Assembly: GCA_017506865.1 (NCBI GenBank)
Contig: JAFCMP010000168.1
Location: 620,001 to 684,000, forward strand
Origin: Tribonema minus
Lineage: Eukaryota > Sar > Xanthophyceae > Tribonematales > Tribonemataceae
Direction of reading: 5' to 3'
Length of the DNA: 64,000 bases
The notes under the pieces were generated by a model. The model saw only the letters and a list, made by a program, of their open reading frames with translations. It ran no database searches and had not been told where the DNA came from. Positions 29,745 through 40,710 of this stretch are shown here, in pieces. The stretch's first letter is position 1. Each line of letters opens with the position of its first letter. The position numbers and the translations under genes are program-made.

Positions 29745-30790
29745 CTGCAAACGTGCAGCCGCGGCGGGGTGGAAGGTCAGCACAAAGGCTGATGCTGGCA
29801 AAGGTACGCTTGAAGTTATGATTATGGTTCAAGGCACAAAAGCAGTGTTTCGGCAGTGCGCGCGCACATTGCATCAAGTCAAAACAGATTACTATACTAC
29901 GCTTCAGGATCACATGGGAACTGTCGACCTGTAGTAGGCTTCCTGAGGAGGCGACACGGCCGTGCGTAATTGTGGAGCGTCACATAGTGACACTGGTTGC
30001 TCGTCGGAGAGCAGCATTTGCATGGTGATGTGTTGCGCTCTGAATTGGCGCACCAGCGCTGCCGTGTACACGCAGCGGTTGTTGCGGGCGTGGCAACTTC
30101 ACAACCTTGTACCAATTTGATGTGCGATGATAAATGCAACGCTCTGGCTGCTTGAGTGGGAGATTCGCTACCCAAGCTCTGGGTTATCCCAATCTGACCC
30201 TAACAATGAAGATCACAGCCTTGCGTGCAGACAGAGCACTGTGACGCAGATGTTGGCCGACTCCTCCCCGGGCACAGTGAGTGCCCGCTGCTCGGATGAT
30301 TTGACGTTGGAGTTAGGTTTAGGTTTGGCCTAGGATGGACAACGCCTGCCCCAGCGACCGCATGTCCGCATTGCGAACCAGTCATGTGGCTAGGGGTGCA
30401 TTGACGCAGTCTTGTTCTTGCCATGCATCGATGTCGCAGTCGCCACTCCACAAATTCATGAGCAGCCCTTTATTATGCAAGTGGTTGACCAAGGGAAGGA
30501 AGGGTACAGGGGTCAAACCAGGGTGGGGGGGAGGGGGGCAGCGCTCAAGCCACCTGCGACTTTATCAATAAGGTATGCTCCCCTCGTACCATTTCAAACC
30601 GGTCACATAACGTCAGGACTTCACAAGCTGCTTTGCCTAAATTAACGTCAGTGCTGCATGAGTTGTACTCTTCATCACTGATTGCTTCGGGCGCGCACAG
30701 GTCTAGATGATTGATGTCAAGCTTGCCAAGTAAGGCACAAATCTGTACTGTACTTGGGGACTTGCACCTAAAATGTACTCCTCGCATTAC

Positions 30791-30931
30791 CTCAAGGGGT
30801 ATCTGGCCGCCTGGCCCCCTGCCGATGTAGGCGCGCGCGCGCAGTGCATCCCACAGCCACGCAGGCAGCAGCCGCGAGGGTATCAGGGGTCCCAGCGACC
30901 CCGTGTTGGGGTCCAGCAGCATGTGCGTCAC
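30791..30931 (-). CDS. HECT E3 ligase, exon
   Basis: 47 codons, phase 0, acceptor GTACGCAG and donor GAG before GTAATG. It reads VTHMLLDPNTGSLGPLIPSR, then LLPAWLWDALRARAYIGRGP and GGQIPLE. The P-L-x-P-S-x-L-x-A-W-L segment suits the N-lobe surface after the conserved M-x-K-x-x-x-E-G helix. Two decayed copies of its acceptor and first 20 bases lie upstream in the intron. Confidence 0.65.
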
Positions 30932-31175
30932 CTGCGTACAAAGGAGCAGCGGAAAAGTGCTTGCACTTGAAGTACGCTCGTCAAGTACATAAATCGATGT
31001 TCAGGTACAAAAGCGGCCAGTGTGTGTGCAGGGTTCAGCAGCATGAGCGTCACCTGAGCGCAAGCGAGCATGCCATCGCTCAGCTCGATACACTTGAAGT
31101 ATACTTGTCAAGTACATACTTCTCGAAAGAGCATCCATGTGTGTACAGGGTCCAGCAGCATGTGCGTCACCTGGG
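30932..31175 (-). repeat. Two intronic echoes of the exon start at 30931
   Basis: The complement of GGGTCCAGCAGCATG.GCGTCACCTG, meaning acceptor CAG followed by GTGACGC, recurs with exon-start positions 31053 and 31170, 122 and 117 bases apart. Between the copies are short ACTTGAAGTA/TCAAGTAC elements. The copies lie on the intron side of the true acceptor. Confidence 0.75.
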
Positions 31176-31684
31176 CGCAACGAAGCGTCGGTAAATTGCA
31201 ACAGTTGAAGTATACATCTGAAGCACTTGAAGTGTATACTTCTATCTATGTAAAACTATAGAAGCAGGTGTGCCATGCGGAGATGACACTTGCGCGCAAT
31301 GGTGAAAAACTCCAGGTCATGGGATGTCTGCCGCGCGCTAGATTTTGGGCTGCAAGAAGTGAAGCAGAGCTCTGCGACCAAAGCCGCATTACATGTAGCC
31401 GCATTCACGCTTCAAAAGGGGCAATACGTCTGCATGCACGTGCCACAGCAGCAATGTCTCCTTCATTCTAGTTCTGTGCAGCACACACGCATACACGCTT
31501 GCGCGAACACATGAGTTGATGTGGTCGTGAGACATAGCCCTAGATCTACGCTCTCTAGTTAGAGACCTACATGAGCGGAGAGTCACCACCACAGTGCAAT
31601 CAGTCTTTTGTCATCCACAGCACTGCTGTTGCGGCCATTCTGCTGCTCTGCTGTTCACCTGCAACGCCAATCCACATCACTTTG

Positions 31685-31870
31685 GCAACACACACGCACG
31701 CACAAAGCACGTACTTTGAGTACACACACACACACGTACTTCAAGTACATACAAGCACGTACTTCACGTGCATACACGCGTGCGCCCCCGTGCCTGCGCG
31801 CGCACTCACGCACGCACACATGCGCACAGGCACGCAGGTACGAACACACACACTCACGCGCACACGCTCT
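31685..31870. repeat. CA/CACG-rich microsatellite
   Basis: Repeated CACACACGCACGCACA-type sequence with interspersed GTACTTCAAGTAC palindromes. No coding role is seen. Confidence 0.6.
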
Positions 31871-31894
31871 GAGTATATCCCAGCACTCAATTGC

Positions 31895-31967
31895 GTACCC
31901 TCCACGACAAACTTTGCCACCATGACGCCGAATGCGGTGTACACGTCCTGCGCCTGGTCCGCAATCT
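31895..31967 (-). CDS. HECT E3 ligase, exon (N-lobe helix)
   Basis: The minus strand reads EIADQAQDVYTAFGVMVAKF then VVEG. It matches the conserved HECT segment F.F.GR.MGKA..EG. The exact edges are uncertain: the acceptor GCCACGCAG would leave the frame one base out of step with the exon at 32493-32586, so a short exon or an alternative splice site between them is missing from my model. Confidence 0.65.
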
Positions 31968-32492
31968 CTGCGTGGCATGCAAGGTGTGTGAGACAGAGAC
32001 AGAATGCGGGACCAAGCGGCTAAGAATGCGCGCTATGTTGCAGCTACCGTAGCGGCATCAGTGGCATAGAAGTGGACCTACGAACGTTGTTCGCAAGTTT
32101 GATAATGGGGCTTTGAACAGTGGTGCTCGTGCAGGATTCATTTCAGGCAACACGGGCACCAAGCACTGTGCACGCAGCAATACTTTATCGAAGAGCATAT
32201 CAGCTACCTACCCAGAGACCGGAAGGACTGGAAGTAGGCACAAAGCAAACTTCAAGCGAGAAGTTGACCATCTGCGTCAAGCATGAACGCAAAGTACACC
32301 AGCTAGCGCCGCTTACAAGGGCTTGACATCTGTGCTCTAATAAACCGTCATCGGGGCTCGTCTGGTCCCCCCCCCGCCCCCCCTTATTTCTCTGCACTAA
32401 GCTGACCCCTTGAGGTTACAAAGAGGAGGGGGGCGGTACGGGGGGGGGAGACAACACGGAGCAGCTCATTGCTCACAACGGCGGCCGCTCAC

Positions 32493-32586
32493 CCCGGGGT
32501 CACGCTCGAGCTCTGCATCTGTGAGCGGCAGCAGACAGCCAGCGCCCTCTTCGCACTCCGGCCTGAACCACGCCACTGGGTCACAC
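32493..32586 (-). CDS. HECT E3 ligase, exon
   Basis: The acceptor is ATGCCAG and the exon begins with the base that completes an Arg codon from the exon at 33206-33295. It then reads CDPVAWFRPECEEGAGCLLP and LTDAELERDPG, ending GGG before GTGAGC. The phase agreement with the upstream exon supports both. Confidence 0.6.
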
Positions 32587-33205
32587 CTGGCATGGCGACA
32601 CGGATTATCATCATCATGATGGTGCCCCCGGCACAAATGAAACTGATCATCATTCATTTTGGATTGACAGTATCGCAAGTGCGCATGCATGGCAAAGGTA
32701 ACTCCGACTCCCGCTCCAGGTTGGCAGCTGTGCTGTGAAGTGGACGCTTGCGCACCAGCCTCGGTGCTTGTCTTGGTGGGCTGAGTAGATGTGCAGCTTG
32801 ATTGTCATTGTAATTTCTGCTGACTACTTTGGCACTTTGAGCCAGAGGACTGCAGCAGAAACTTGTAGGGTAGAGCACCTTGCAGTAGCAAGCTGTGGCT
32901 CCTGTCAACACTGGCGCGTAATGAGCCTCACACGCCACTGGAGTTGCCGGATCTGTACTCTCGCCATCGCACTGCTCATGATTGTCACACAGGCAGCGCT
33001 ACTCTTGTACAAACTCATTGTTACCAAGAATACTATTAGTAGGTTCCATAATCACTCCAAGACGATACTAAAAAAAAAAACAGCACACCGCGGCACCATC
33101 AACACTAACTTCAAGTATGACGTTTGACTTTAGGTGCACTTGAAGATGGTTCTTTGCGCTGTAACAAGTTCTTTGCGCTGTAACAATCTCAACAGTGGTA
33201 CGTAC

Positions 33206-33295
33206 CTCAGGCTCCCTGCTTGGGTCACCACTGCTGCGTGGCGCTGCCGAATGCCCGGCATCTCATCCCACAGCAAGCCGGCAGACGGCGGCGGG
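33206..33295 (-). CDS. HECT E3 ligase, exon
   Basis: The acceptor is TCACATGCAG and the donor CTGAG before GTACGT. It reads PPPSAGLLWDEMPGIRQRHA then AVVTQAGSLR. It joins in phase to 32493-32586. Its upstream junction does not match the phase of the exon at 34143-34240, so another exon probably lies between 33300 and 34140. Confidence 0.5.
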
Positions 33296-34084
33296 CTGCA
33301 TGTGAGCCTGCGACACTATCGCCAGCAAATATGATAGAGTAACGTGCATCGTTCATCAACATTGAGCTGCCTGTAGTGTAGCCAGGACACTGACAGTGAT
33401 TTGTGGACGACATGTGTAGCTGGTCTCGGCAGTACCGACAGCAATAATGCGCATCATTAATCAGCGCTGAGCCACTGATACTGCAGCCAGAGCACTGACA
33501 ACGCGTTTGTGGAAGGCAGAATGGCTGCATGCAGCTGGTCGCGTCAGCGGAGCGCCTGTGTGCGGATCACACAATCAAGTAGTGGTGATGAGCAGCAGGG
33601 GTATGCTGTCCAATTCTATGCCCAAATGAGTTGTGATGCTTTTTGCAAGCCCGTTTTTTGGATGGCAGGAGAACAATCACACTGCTCTGCGCAGCGTTCT
33701 GTTCAACCACGAGTGATGCCCTCAGCCGCTGCTGCATGGCTGCGGTTTGCCTTGCTGAAACATGCCTTAGACGTCGGGTCCGCTTGGGAATAATGCCGTT
33801 TGGTAGCGATCGCAGCGCCGGCACTGGCGGAGCGCTGTAGACTTGCGGACCATGTCCTGTTCTCCACTACATGTTCAAAACAGCGAGGCATGGCATGACG
33901 GGCCAACGGGAAGAAGACAAAAGAAGTCAAGAAGCAAGGCTGTCATGGGACACACAAAAGGGACGCAAAGCGGCAGCAACTGACAGACACTGCCAGTCAG
34001 CTTGTTCACCGCCCATAAGAAAAGCATACAAAGTCACGCCTGCGCTTACGTGTCAACTGATGTCTCTAAATTCTGAAATCGTGT

Positions 34085-34142
34085 CTGGAGCTCACTGAAC
34101 ATCTCCTTGGTTACATTCTAAAATCGTGTCTCTGGAACTCAC
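34085..34142 (-). repeat. Intronic echo of exon end and donor
   Basis: The complement of GAGCTCACTGAACATCTCCT at 34089-34108 repeats the end of the exon at 34143 and its GTGAG donor, 47 bases away on the intron side. Confidence 0.65.
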
Positions 34143-34240
34143 TGAACATCTCCTTGGTGAGCCCCCCCGCGTCGATGCCCCTCTCCTTGGCCTTGCTGTT
34201 GGGCTTTGCGCCTGCCGTTATGAACTCCACGCGCATGCAC
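34143..34240 (-). CDS. HECT E3 ligase, exon (start of HECT domain)
   Basis: After CTGTGTACTGCAG-type sequence the exon reads CMRVEFITAGAKPNSKAKER then GIDAGGLTKEMF, ending before GTGAGT. G-I-D-A-G-G-L-x-K-E-x-F is the HECT N-lobe signature usually written G.DEGG...EWF. It is the most upstream recognisable HECT exon. A decayed copy of its acceptor and start lies at 34489. Confidence 0.8.
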
Positions 34241-36990
34241 CTGCAGTACACGCGATGAAATAGGACAGTCAGAACATGCGTGTGCCGGCGCGCTTGAGCT
34301 GCATGATGCCAGCTCTCTGATAGGAGTACGAGCTACTCGCCATGTGCTTCTTGCGTTAGGGCATGGTCTGGGTCAGGGGCTCGAGTGAGGGTCACGATTG
34401 GAACAAAACTAGGTAGGTAGGTATGGCAGTGAGGCGGCGCTCAGCACAATGGCTTTGCGTCAGGCGTCATGAACTCCGCGCGCATGCATCTGCAGTACAG
34501 CCATATGGCGATGTCGTTTAGAAGTGATCGGCAATGCGCATTGAGACTCTTTCAAGGTTTTCGCACAGACACATGCAAAGTGTGGTTGTGAGTCCATGGA
34601 CATCCACCATCTGGGCTTTTTGCACCCTGAGCGAGAACTAATGAAAAGTGCAAGCGACGACATAAGATAGTCGGTATGTGCGTGCGTGTGCCGGTGCGCG
34701 TCAGCTTCAGATTGCCAATTCTCTCAAACGAGTCACTTGTAATCTGCTGCTTGGGGTAGGGGACGGTCTAGGTCAAGGGGCTTGGGTGAACCTGCAGTTG
34801 GGGCATGGGCAGGTAAGTATGGCGGTGAGGCTCAGCACAGAGCAGGATCGGCAGTCGCGCTTGGCGAGCCGACCACGGCGAATCAGTTGGTAGCCCTTCC
34901 GAATCAATTGGTAGCCCTTCGAACAACGGCAATCCAATTCAGTGGAAGCCTGAGCGTGCTACGCAGAGAGGAGTGGCACAGCTGCACCGTTGGCGACGGC
35001 AGCATGGTGCTTGCCCATGGATTGAACGGTCACATGACGGCACTCACTGTTTCATCTGCGCTGGCTGGAGCGACAGCGCCTTTATCACAATGGACTCCAG
35101 CTCCCTGCCCCGCTCCACCTGGGTTTCACAGGTATGCGTCACATCTATTAAGGGTCACTCCTGCTGGCGGCGCTGAACTCGGAAGTGACGTACTGAGTAT
35201 CGCGTCTTGACCTCAGTGCGCAGCTGAAGCATTGCTCTGCAAAACACATGGTAATAAATTGAAGCATTGCCTTCACCGCGCCGTCTCTGAGCGCGGGCAG
35301 CAACAAGGAATGAAGCTTTTGACGCACGCACCAAATCATGTTGAAGTAAATATTACTCGCGCAAAATTTGAACAATTATGTGAAGACTTAATTCTTAGAT
35401 GAACATTTTCAGCACAACAAGCATAGCTGTACATAGCCAAACATGCCACGGTGTGAGCTAAGCACTGAGGTTGGACACTCTGGACAACCCTGACCACGAG
35501 ATACAGCGGTGGAAATCTTAACTTGGCAAGAAATGGCTCACACCGGTCCATATTGTGCGACTGTATCACAGTGCTCAGCGGTCGCACAACATGTATTCAA
35601 TGAATAAACCCTCTGAATCACTCCTGAAAGAGCAAGTCAGTAGACGACTAACCTTACAGCCTTGCCTCGTGCTCAACAGGGCGTGCAGCAGCAGCGCAGC
35701 ACACTTTGCACAAGCATGAACATTCATCGGGCGACGTACAGCATCCACCTTGATGCATGGACAGTAAATGAGTGAGTCACTCGCTTCTTGGCTCTGCCGC
35801 AGTGCTCACTGGGCACACATCAGCATGGCAGCAGTGCGGAGAAGCAAGAGTAAACCTACCCACAAGGGCCGCATCGCGGCACTTCACCTTGAAGTTGACG
35901 CTCACTCACCTTGAAGATGACGCTCTTGTTGGCACACGTCTGCAGCAGCCTGCACATGTACATGTTGTGCACCTGTCGTGCGGCGGGACGAGGCATGGGC
36001 GCGCAGCATGAGCACAACGATCTAGGAGCCAGAAAACGATCTCTTCAGCTTCAGTGCATAATTAATCAGTTGTCAACCAGGAGCGCAAAATCTATGATTT
36101 CTCGCTCACGCTCAGCGCATTTGTGTCCTTGTAGTGGAGTGCGGTGCTGGTGGAAGCTTGGGTTAGGGTTGAAACAAGGGGCGGATTACAAATGAGGCTG
36201 CACTTACAGACTGACCGTCTGTCTGGCTGTGCACTCGTAGTATGGCAAGCACTACCACATACAATGGCAACAGTAGGCATAACTCAATGACTCGATGTCT
36301 GGGCTTCAAAGGGGGGTGTACAGAATGACTCATTTTTGTCTGGACAAAAGGGGAGCGTTCGGTGGGCTGTTGACCTCTGCTTGCGGTCTGCTCGGCTCTG
36401 CTCCGCGACGAAATGTCACAGCGCTTGCGGGCGCCCTCGTGACTGTTTCGCAGCGTAAGGGCGCTTGGGTCCTACGACATGACGACGCTCAGCGGCATCT
36501 CAGCATCACAGCAACACCACAGTGCTCAGCAGCATCACACGCTCAGCAGCATTACAGCGCTCAGCAACATCACAGCAGCGCTCAGAGCACTGCTGTAGCA
36601 CTCACCTCCCAGCGACAGGCGTAGGTCAGAGCCAGCAGGCCCTGCGGGCCTGGATCCGCCTGTCACATGCAGCCGGCCAAGCAGGACGAGATGACGAATG
36701 ACCATCCGGGATACTAAACATGCTCTGAGGTGGTTGAGTGGCTCAGTGGCCTGCGATATTGAGCGTCATTGACATGGCGTGAGCCTGCATGCATATGAGT
36801 GCACCTGTGGGACCGAATACTCGAACACAGCACAAGCAATTGCTGCGAAAGTGACTCATACTCTACGTCGACAAATGTTGCCGCTGCTTGCAGCCACGCA
36901 TCCAGCCGCAAACGCTGCTTTCACCACCGTTTGCGCAGACACGCCAACAGCGACCACCATGCACCAGCGTCGTACTCTGTGCAGACGGAC
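34241..36990. other. Gap between HECT and coiled-coil exons, no exon supported
   Basis: It holds an echo of the HECT exon start (34450-34489), short GTCTGGAACTCACTGAACA repeats, a short GGGTTAGGGTTG array (36160) and CAGCAGCATCACAGC-type repeats (36490-36595). I see no open segment with HECT, RLD, WWE or UBA features. Confidence 0.4.
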
Positions 36991-37553
36991 CTTGGCGATT
37001 CTCGCGGCCTCGCGTTCGGCCGCGACCGCCGCTTCCATGGCCGCCGCGGCCGCCGCCGCCTGCGCGCGGAGCGCCGCTGCGCCCTGCGCCTCCGCGTCGC
37101 CGAGCGCCGCGCGCAGCGCGGAGGCCTCCGCGCACGCCGCCTGCCGCGCCGCCGCCGCCGCCTCCGCGAGCGCCGCGCGCAGCGCCGCCACCTCCGTCTG
37201 CGCGCGCTGCTGCAACTCTGCGCTGCTGTCCTGCTCCTCGGCCAGTGCGGCGCGCAGCGCGGTGGCGTCGGCGCGCGCGCGCTCCGCTGCCGCAGCTGCC
37301 TCCGCCGCCGCCGCCTCCGCCTCCGCGAGCGCCGCGCGCAGCGCCGCCGCCTCCGCGCGCGCGCGGCCGCGCGCCGCGGCGCCCTCGGCCTGCGCCCTGC
37401 CAGTGACTTCCTGCAGCGCCGCCGCCTCCGTGTAGGCTTTATCGCAGAGAGCTGCGCCCGTGGCCTCCGCATTGGCGAGAGCTACGCGGAGCGTTGCCGC
37501 ATCCGCCTTTGCCCGCTCGTGCACCGCGCTCGCTTGCGCTGCCTGCGCCTCCG
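36991..37553 (-). CDS. Ala-rich coiled-coil protein, exon
   Basis: It reads DAEAQAAQASAVHERAKADA, then repeated AAALRAALAEAEAAAAEAAA type heptads, and ends EREAARIAK before GTCCGT. Low in Pro and Gly, with regular Ala/Leu at a and d positions and Glu/Arg pairs, it should form a long alpha-helical coiled coil. The strand and codon style match the exons at 37852-38470 and 38767-40710. Confidence 0.55.
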
Positions 37554-37851
37554 CATCCCTATCGCGTGCGCGCCGGGGACGACAGCGTATGGTTGCCGGG
37601 TGTCAGCATCACAGTTGAGCGGCAAGCAACGAAGGGCGAGGTGCAGTAGAACATGCGCCTGCGCGTGCAGCGCTGTAAGGTGCCACTGTAAGGGCATACA
37701 TGCAGGTAGCACGAGCGACAATTCACACGTTTAGGGTAAGGGTTAGGACTACGGCTGGGTTAAACTCGATTCCATGCCCCTTGCTGCGTTGTCAACGCCC
37801 CCTCCCGCTGCATCCATCACAACTGCGAAAGGCGCCAGTGCTGACACCCCA

Positions 37852-38470
37852 CCTCACACACCACGTGCTGCTCCACAAAGCAAGGGGCGCAAACGCGCAA
37901 CCCGCCTCCCCTGCCCCTCTCTGCTGCAGCCGCGCGCGCCTCCATGGCCTTGCAGCGCGTATCCGCAGCGCGGCAGCGCTCCTCCGCTGCCGCTGCTGCC
38001 GCGCGCCGCTCGCCCGCCAGCGCGCCCCGCAGCTCCTGCAGCTCCGCCTGGGCCGCCCCGCGCTCCGCGCGCGCCGCGTTGAGCGCTGCGACAAACGCCT
38101 CGCGCTCGCGCGCCGCCTTGCCAGCGGCGCACCGCACGCGCAGCTCCTCCGCCGCCGCGCCCTCCCGTGCCGCCGCCAGCTCTGCGCGCAGCCGCGCTGC
38201 GTCGGCGCGCGCCGCCGTCAGCGCGGCGCTGCCCTCGGAGACCTGCCGCGCTGCCTCTGCGTGCGCTGCCGCCCACCTCGCCTCCAGCATTGCCTGCGCG
38301 TCGGCGGCCTGCTGCAGGCGCCTGGCATAGTCCTCCCGTGTCTCCTTGACCGCTGCCTCCGCCGCCAGCTGCCGCGCTGCTGTTGCGGCCGTGGTGGCCG
38401 CTTCTGCGGAGCGCTGCGCTGACTGGCCTGCCGCGGCCGCCGCGCGCGCGTCGTCCCTCTCCTTGCAGGC
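37852..38470 (-). CDS. Ala-rich coiled-coil protein, exon
   Basis: The acceptor CGTGTCACGCAG opens ACKERDDARAAAAAGQSAQR. Heptads such as ETREDYARRLQQAADAQAML and LRAELAAAREGAAAEELRVR follow. The 3' edge is placed at GTGTGTGAG before GTGGGG and is uncertain. It is the same type of helix as its neighbours. Confidence 0.55.
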
Positions 38471-38766
38471 CTGCGTGACACGAGATGCATGTATGCGATG
38501 TCGGTGCCGATATTGTTGCAGCTGTTGGTGCGCACGCATTCACAAGACACTACGATGAGACAGTATGATGTGGCTGTGGCCGCTCCGAGGCCAGTGTACG
38601 ACACGCAGATATGGTGCAGCGCGAGCGGTGACAGCTGGGCGCGTGCACGCACGGATCGAGCGTGCCCCCCTGGCACGACACACTCTCAGCAAACCGGTCA
38701 CCTGAGCCGCCTCGCCACACGCATCCGCCTTCGCAGCCTTGGCCGCTCTCTCTCCGCCCTGAGCCG

Positions 38767-40710
38767 TCATGGCCACCGCGCGCGCCGCGCCAACTCCGCC
38801 TCCACAACGCGCTGATCCGCTCTCGCCATCGTGCACCGCGTGCGCAGCGTCGCCGCCTCCGCCTCCGCGTCCTTCTGAGCGCTGCGCGCGCGCGCCGCAT
38901 CGCCGCGCGCAGCCGCCGCCGCCGACTCCGCCGTGCCGCGCTCGTCCCTCGCCTTTGCGCACTCGGCGCGCGCCGCCGCCGCCGCCGCCTCCGCTTCCTG
39001 CCGAGCGCCGTTTGCACGCGCGGCGTCATCGCAGGCCGCCGCCGCCGCCGCGGTCACTGCTGCGCGCTGCTCGGCTTCTGCTGCCGTGCGCTCCGCGCGC
39101 GTCGCCGCTGCCTCCGCCACTGCTGCCTGCTCAGCATTGCTGGCCCGCGCCGCCTCATCACGCGCAGCCGCAGCAGCAGCCTCGGCTGCTTTCTGGTCGG
39201 CTTTTGCAGCGCTGCACTCCGCGCGCGCCGCTGCTGCCTCCGCTTCTGCTGCCTCCCGAGCACTGCCCGCCCGAGCCACTTGCTCCTGTGCAGCCGCCGC
39301 GGCAGCCTCTTGCTCAGCTCTCGCTTTCGGGCACAGCTCACGTGCTGCCGCCGCCTTTGCCTCTGCGGCCTGCTGAGCAGAGCCTGCCCGAGCCACTTGC
39401 TCTTGCGCAGCCGCCGCGGCAGCCTCCTGCTCGGCCCTCGCTTCTGTGCGCAGGTCACGCGCCGTCGCAGCGTCCGCTTCTGCCGCCCGCTGAGCGTTGC
39501 GCGCGCGTGTCGCCTCGTTGAGTGTCGCTGCTGCTGCCCCCTCTGCCGCACGCATCGCGTCCCGGCCGCGTCCCGCCTGTACACCTTTCTTACGCACAGT
39601 CCTTGCCGCCGCCGCTTGCTGAGCACTGCTGGCAGGCGCGGCAGCGGCCGCCGCCACTGCCGCCGCGTGCTGCTCCACTCTCGCCATCATGCACATGGAG
39701 CGCGCGGCGGCGGCGTCCTCCTCTGCCGCCGCCTGAGCACTGACTGCACGGGCCACGTCCTCGCGCGCAGCCGCCGCCGCAGCCTCCCGCTCGGCCCTCG
39801 CCTTCGAGCAAAGCTCACGTGCCGCCGCGGCGTCCGTCTCTGCCGCCTGCTGCGCGCTGCGCGCACGCGCCGCCTCGTCGCGCGCCGCCTCGACCGCCGC
39901 CTCCTGCTCCCCCCTCGTCGTCGCGCACAGCTCGCGCGCAGCCGCCTCCGCCGCCTGCTTGGCGCTGCGCGCGTGCGCCGCCTCCTCCTGCACAGCCTCC
40001 GCCGCAGCATCCTGCGCCCGCTTCTCCTGCCGCCACAGCTCCGCTGCCTCCGCCGCCTGCGCCTCCGCGGCCTGCTGCGCGAGGCGCGCGCGCGCGGCGT
40101 CATCGCGCGCCGCCGCCGCCGCCGCCTCCGCCGCCGCCTGAACGCTGCTGGCGTCTGCCGCGCGGCGCCTCTCCTGCTCCAACGCCGCGCTGGCGCGCAC
40201 CTGCCACTGCTTCGCCGCACCGGCTTGTGCGTGTGCGACCTGCGCCTCCGCCTCTCGCTGCGCGCGGCGCGCGTCCTCCACCGCGTGCCGCATCAGAAAG
40301 AGCGCCAGATCCTCCGGGGGCGGCGTCTTGGATCGGGCGGCGGTCGCCGCATTCTGCGCAGCCGCCGCTGCTGCCTTGGGTTGTGCAGGTGCCGGTGCCG
40401 CCGCCGCCGCCGCCTTGCGCGGTGCTGCTGCCGCCGCCTGCGGCTGGTTTGGCTCTCGCACGCGGGCCGCTAGCACCTGTTGAGCACTGCCCGCACCAGC
40501 GGCGCATTGGGTGATGGTCGCCGGTGATGCCGACGGGGTCTCCACGGTGTGCACTCTGTCCGCGGCGCCGCCCGCGACTGTTGCAGCAGCAGCAGCTGCT
40601 GCTGTAGCAGCGGCAGCGCTCAGCTCATCGCTGGTCGCGTCGACCTGCATGGGGCTGAGCACGGGCCACACGCCAGAGGCGCAGTCAGGGACGCACCAGT
40701 GTGGTCGCAA
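38767..40710 (-). CDS. Ala-rich coiled-coil protein, probable first exon
   Basis: This is a 647-codon minus-strand frame. An ATG-led start is at 40710; a later in-frame ATG gives MQVDATSDELSA. A disordered Ala/Pro segment is followed by KTPPPEDLALFLMRHAVEDA and then more than 450 residues of Ala-rich heptads in imperfect repeats of about 35-40 residues (AAREDVARAVSAQAAAEEDA and similar). It may be a cytoskeletal or scaffold protein. It could also be the N-terminal arm of the HECT ligase downstream on the same strand, but no exon bridges the 2.7 kb between them. Confidence 0.6.
   Translation of the reverse strand: MRPHWCVPDCASGVWPVLSPMQVDATSDELSAAAATAAAAAAATVAGGAADRVHTVETPSASPATITQCAAGAGSAQQVLAARVREPNQPQAAAAAPRKAAAAAAPAPAQPKAAAAAAQNAATAARSKTPPPEDLALFLMRHAVEDARRAQREAEAQVAHAQAGAAKQWQVRASAALEQERRRAADASSVQAAAEAAAAAARDDAARARLAQQAAEAQAAEAAELWRQEKRAQDAAAEAVQEEAAHARSAKQAAEAAARELCATTRGEQEAAVEAARDEAARARSAQQAAETDAAAARELCSKARAEREAAAAAAREDVARAVSAQAAAEEDAAAARSMCMMARVEQHAAAVAAAAAAPASSAQQAAAARTVRKKGVQAGRGRDAMRAAEGAAAATLNEATRARNAQRAAEADAATARDLRTEARAEQEAAAAAAQEQVARAGSAQQAAEAKAAAARELCPKARAEQEAAAAAAQEQVARAGSAREAAEAEAAAARAECSAAKADQKAAEAAAAAARDEAARASNAEQAAVAEAAATRAERTAAEAEQRAAVTAAAAAACDDAARANGARQEAEAAAAAARAECAKARDERGTAESAAAAARGDAARARSAQKDAEAEAATLRTRCTMARADQRVVEAELARRARWP

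Noticed and set aside
38662-40473. A 603-codon plus-strand ORF rich in Arg and Cys
   Set aside because: It is the reverse of the Ala-rich coiled-coil exon; its composition (LRARRRRLR) follows from antisense GCC/GCG codons.
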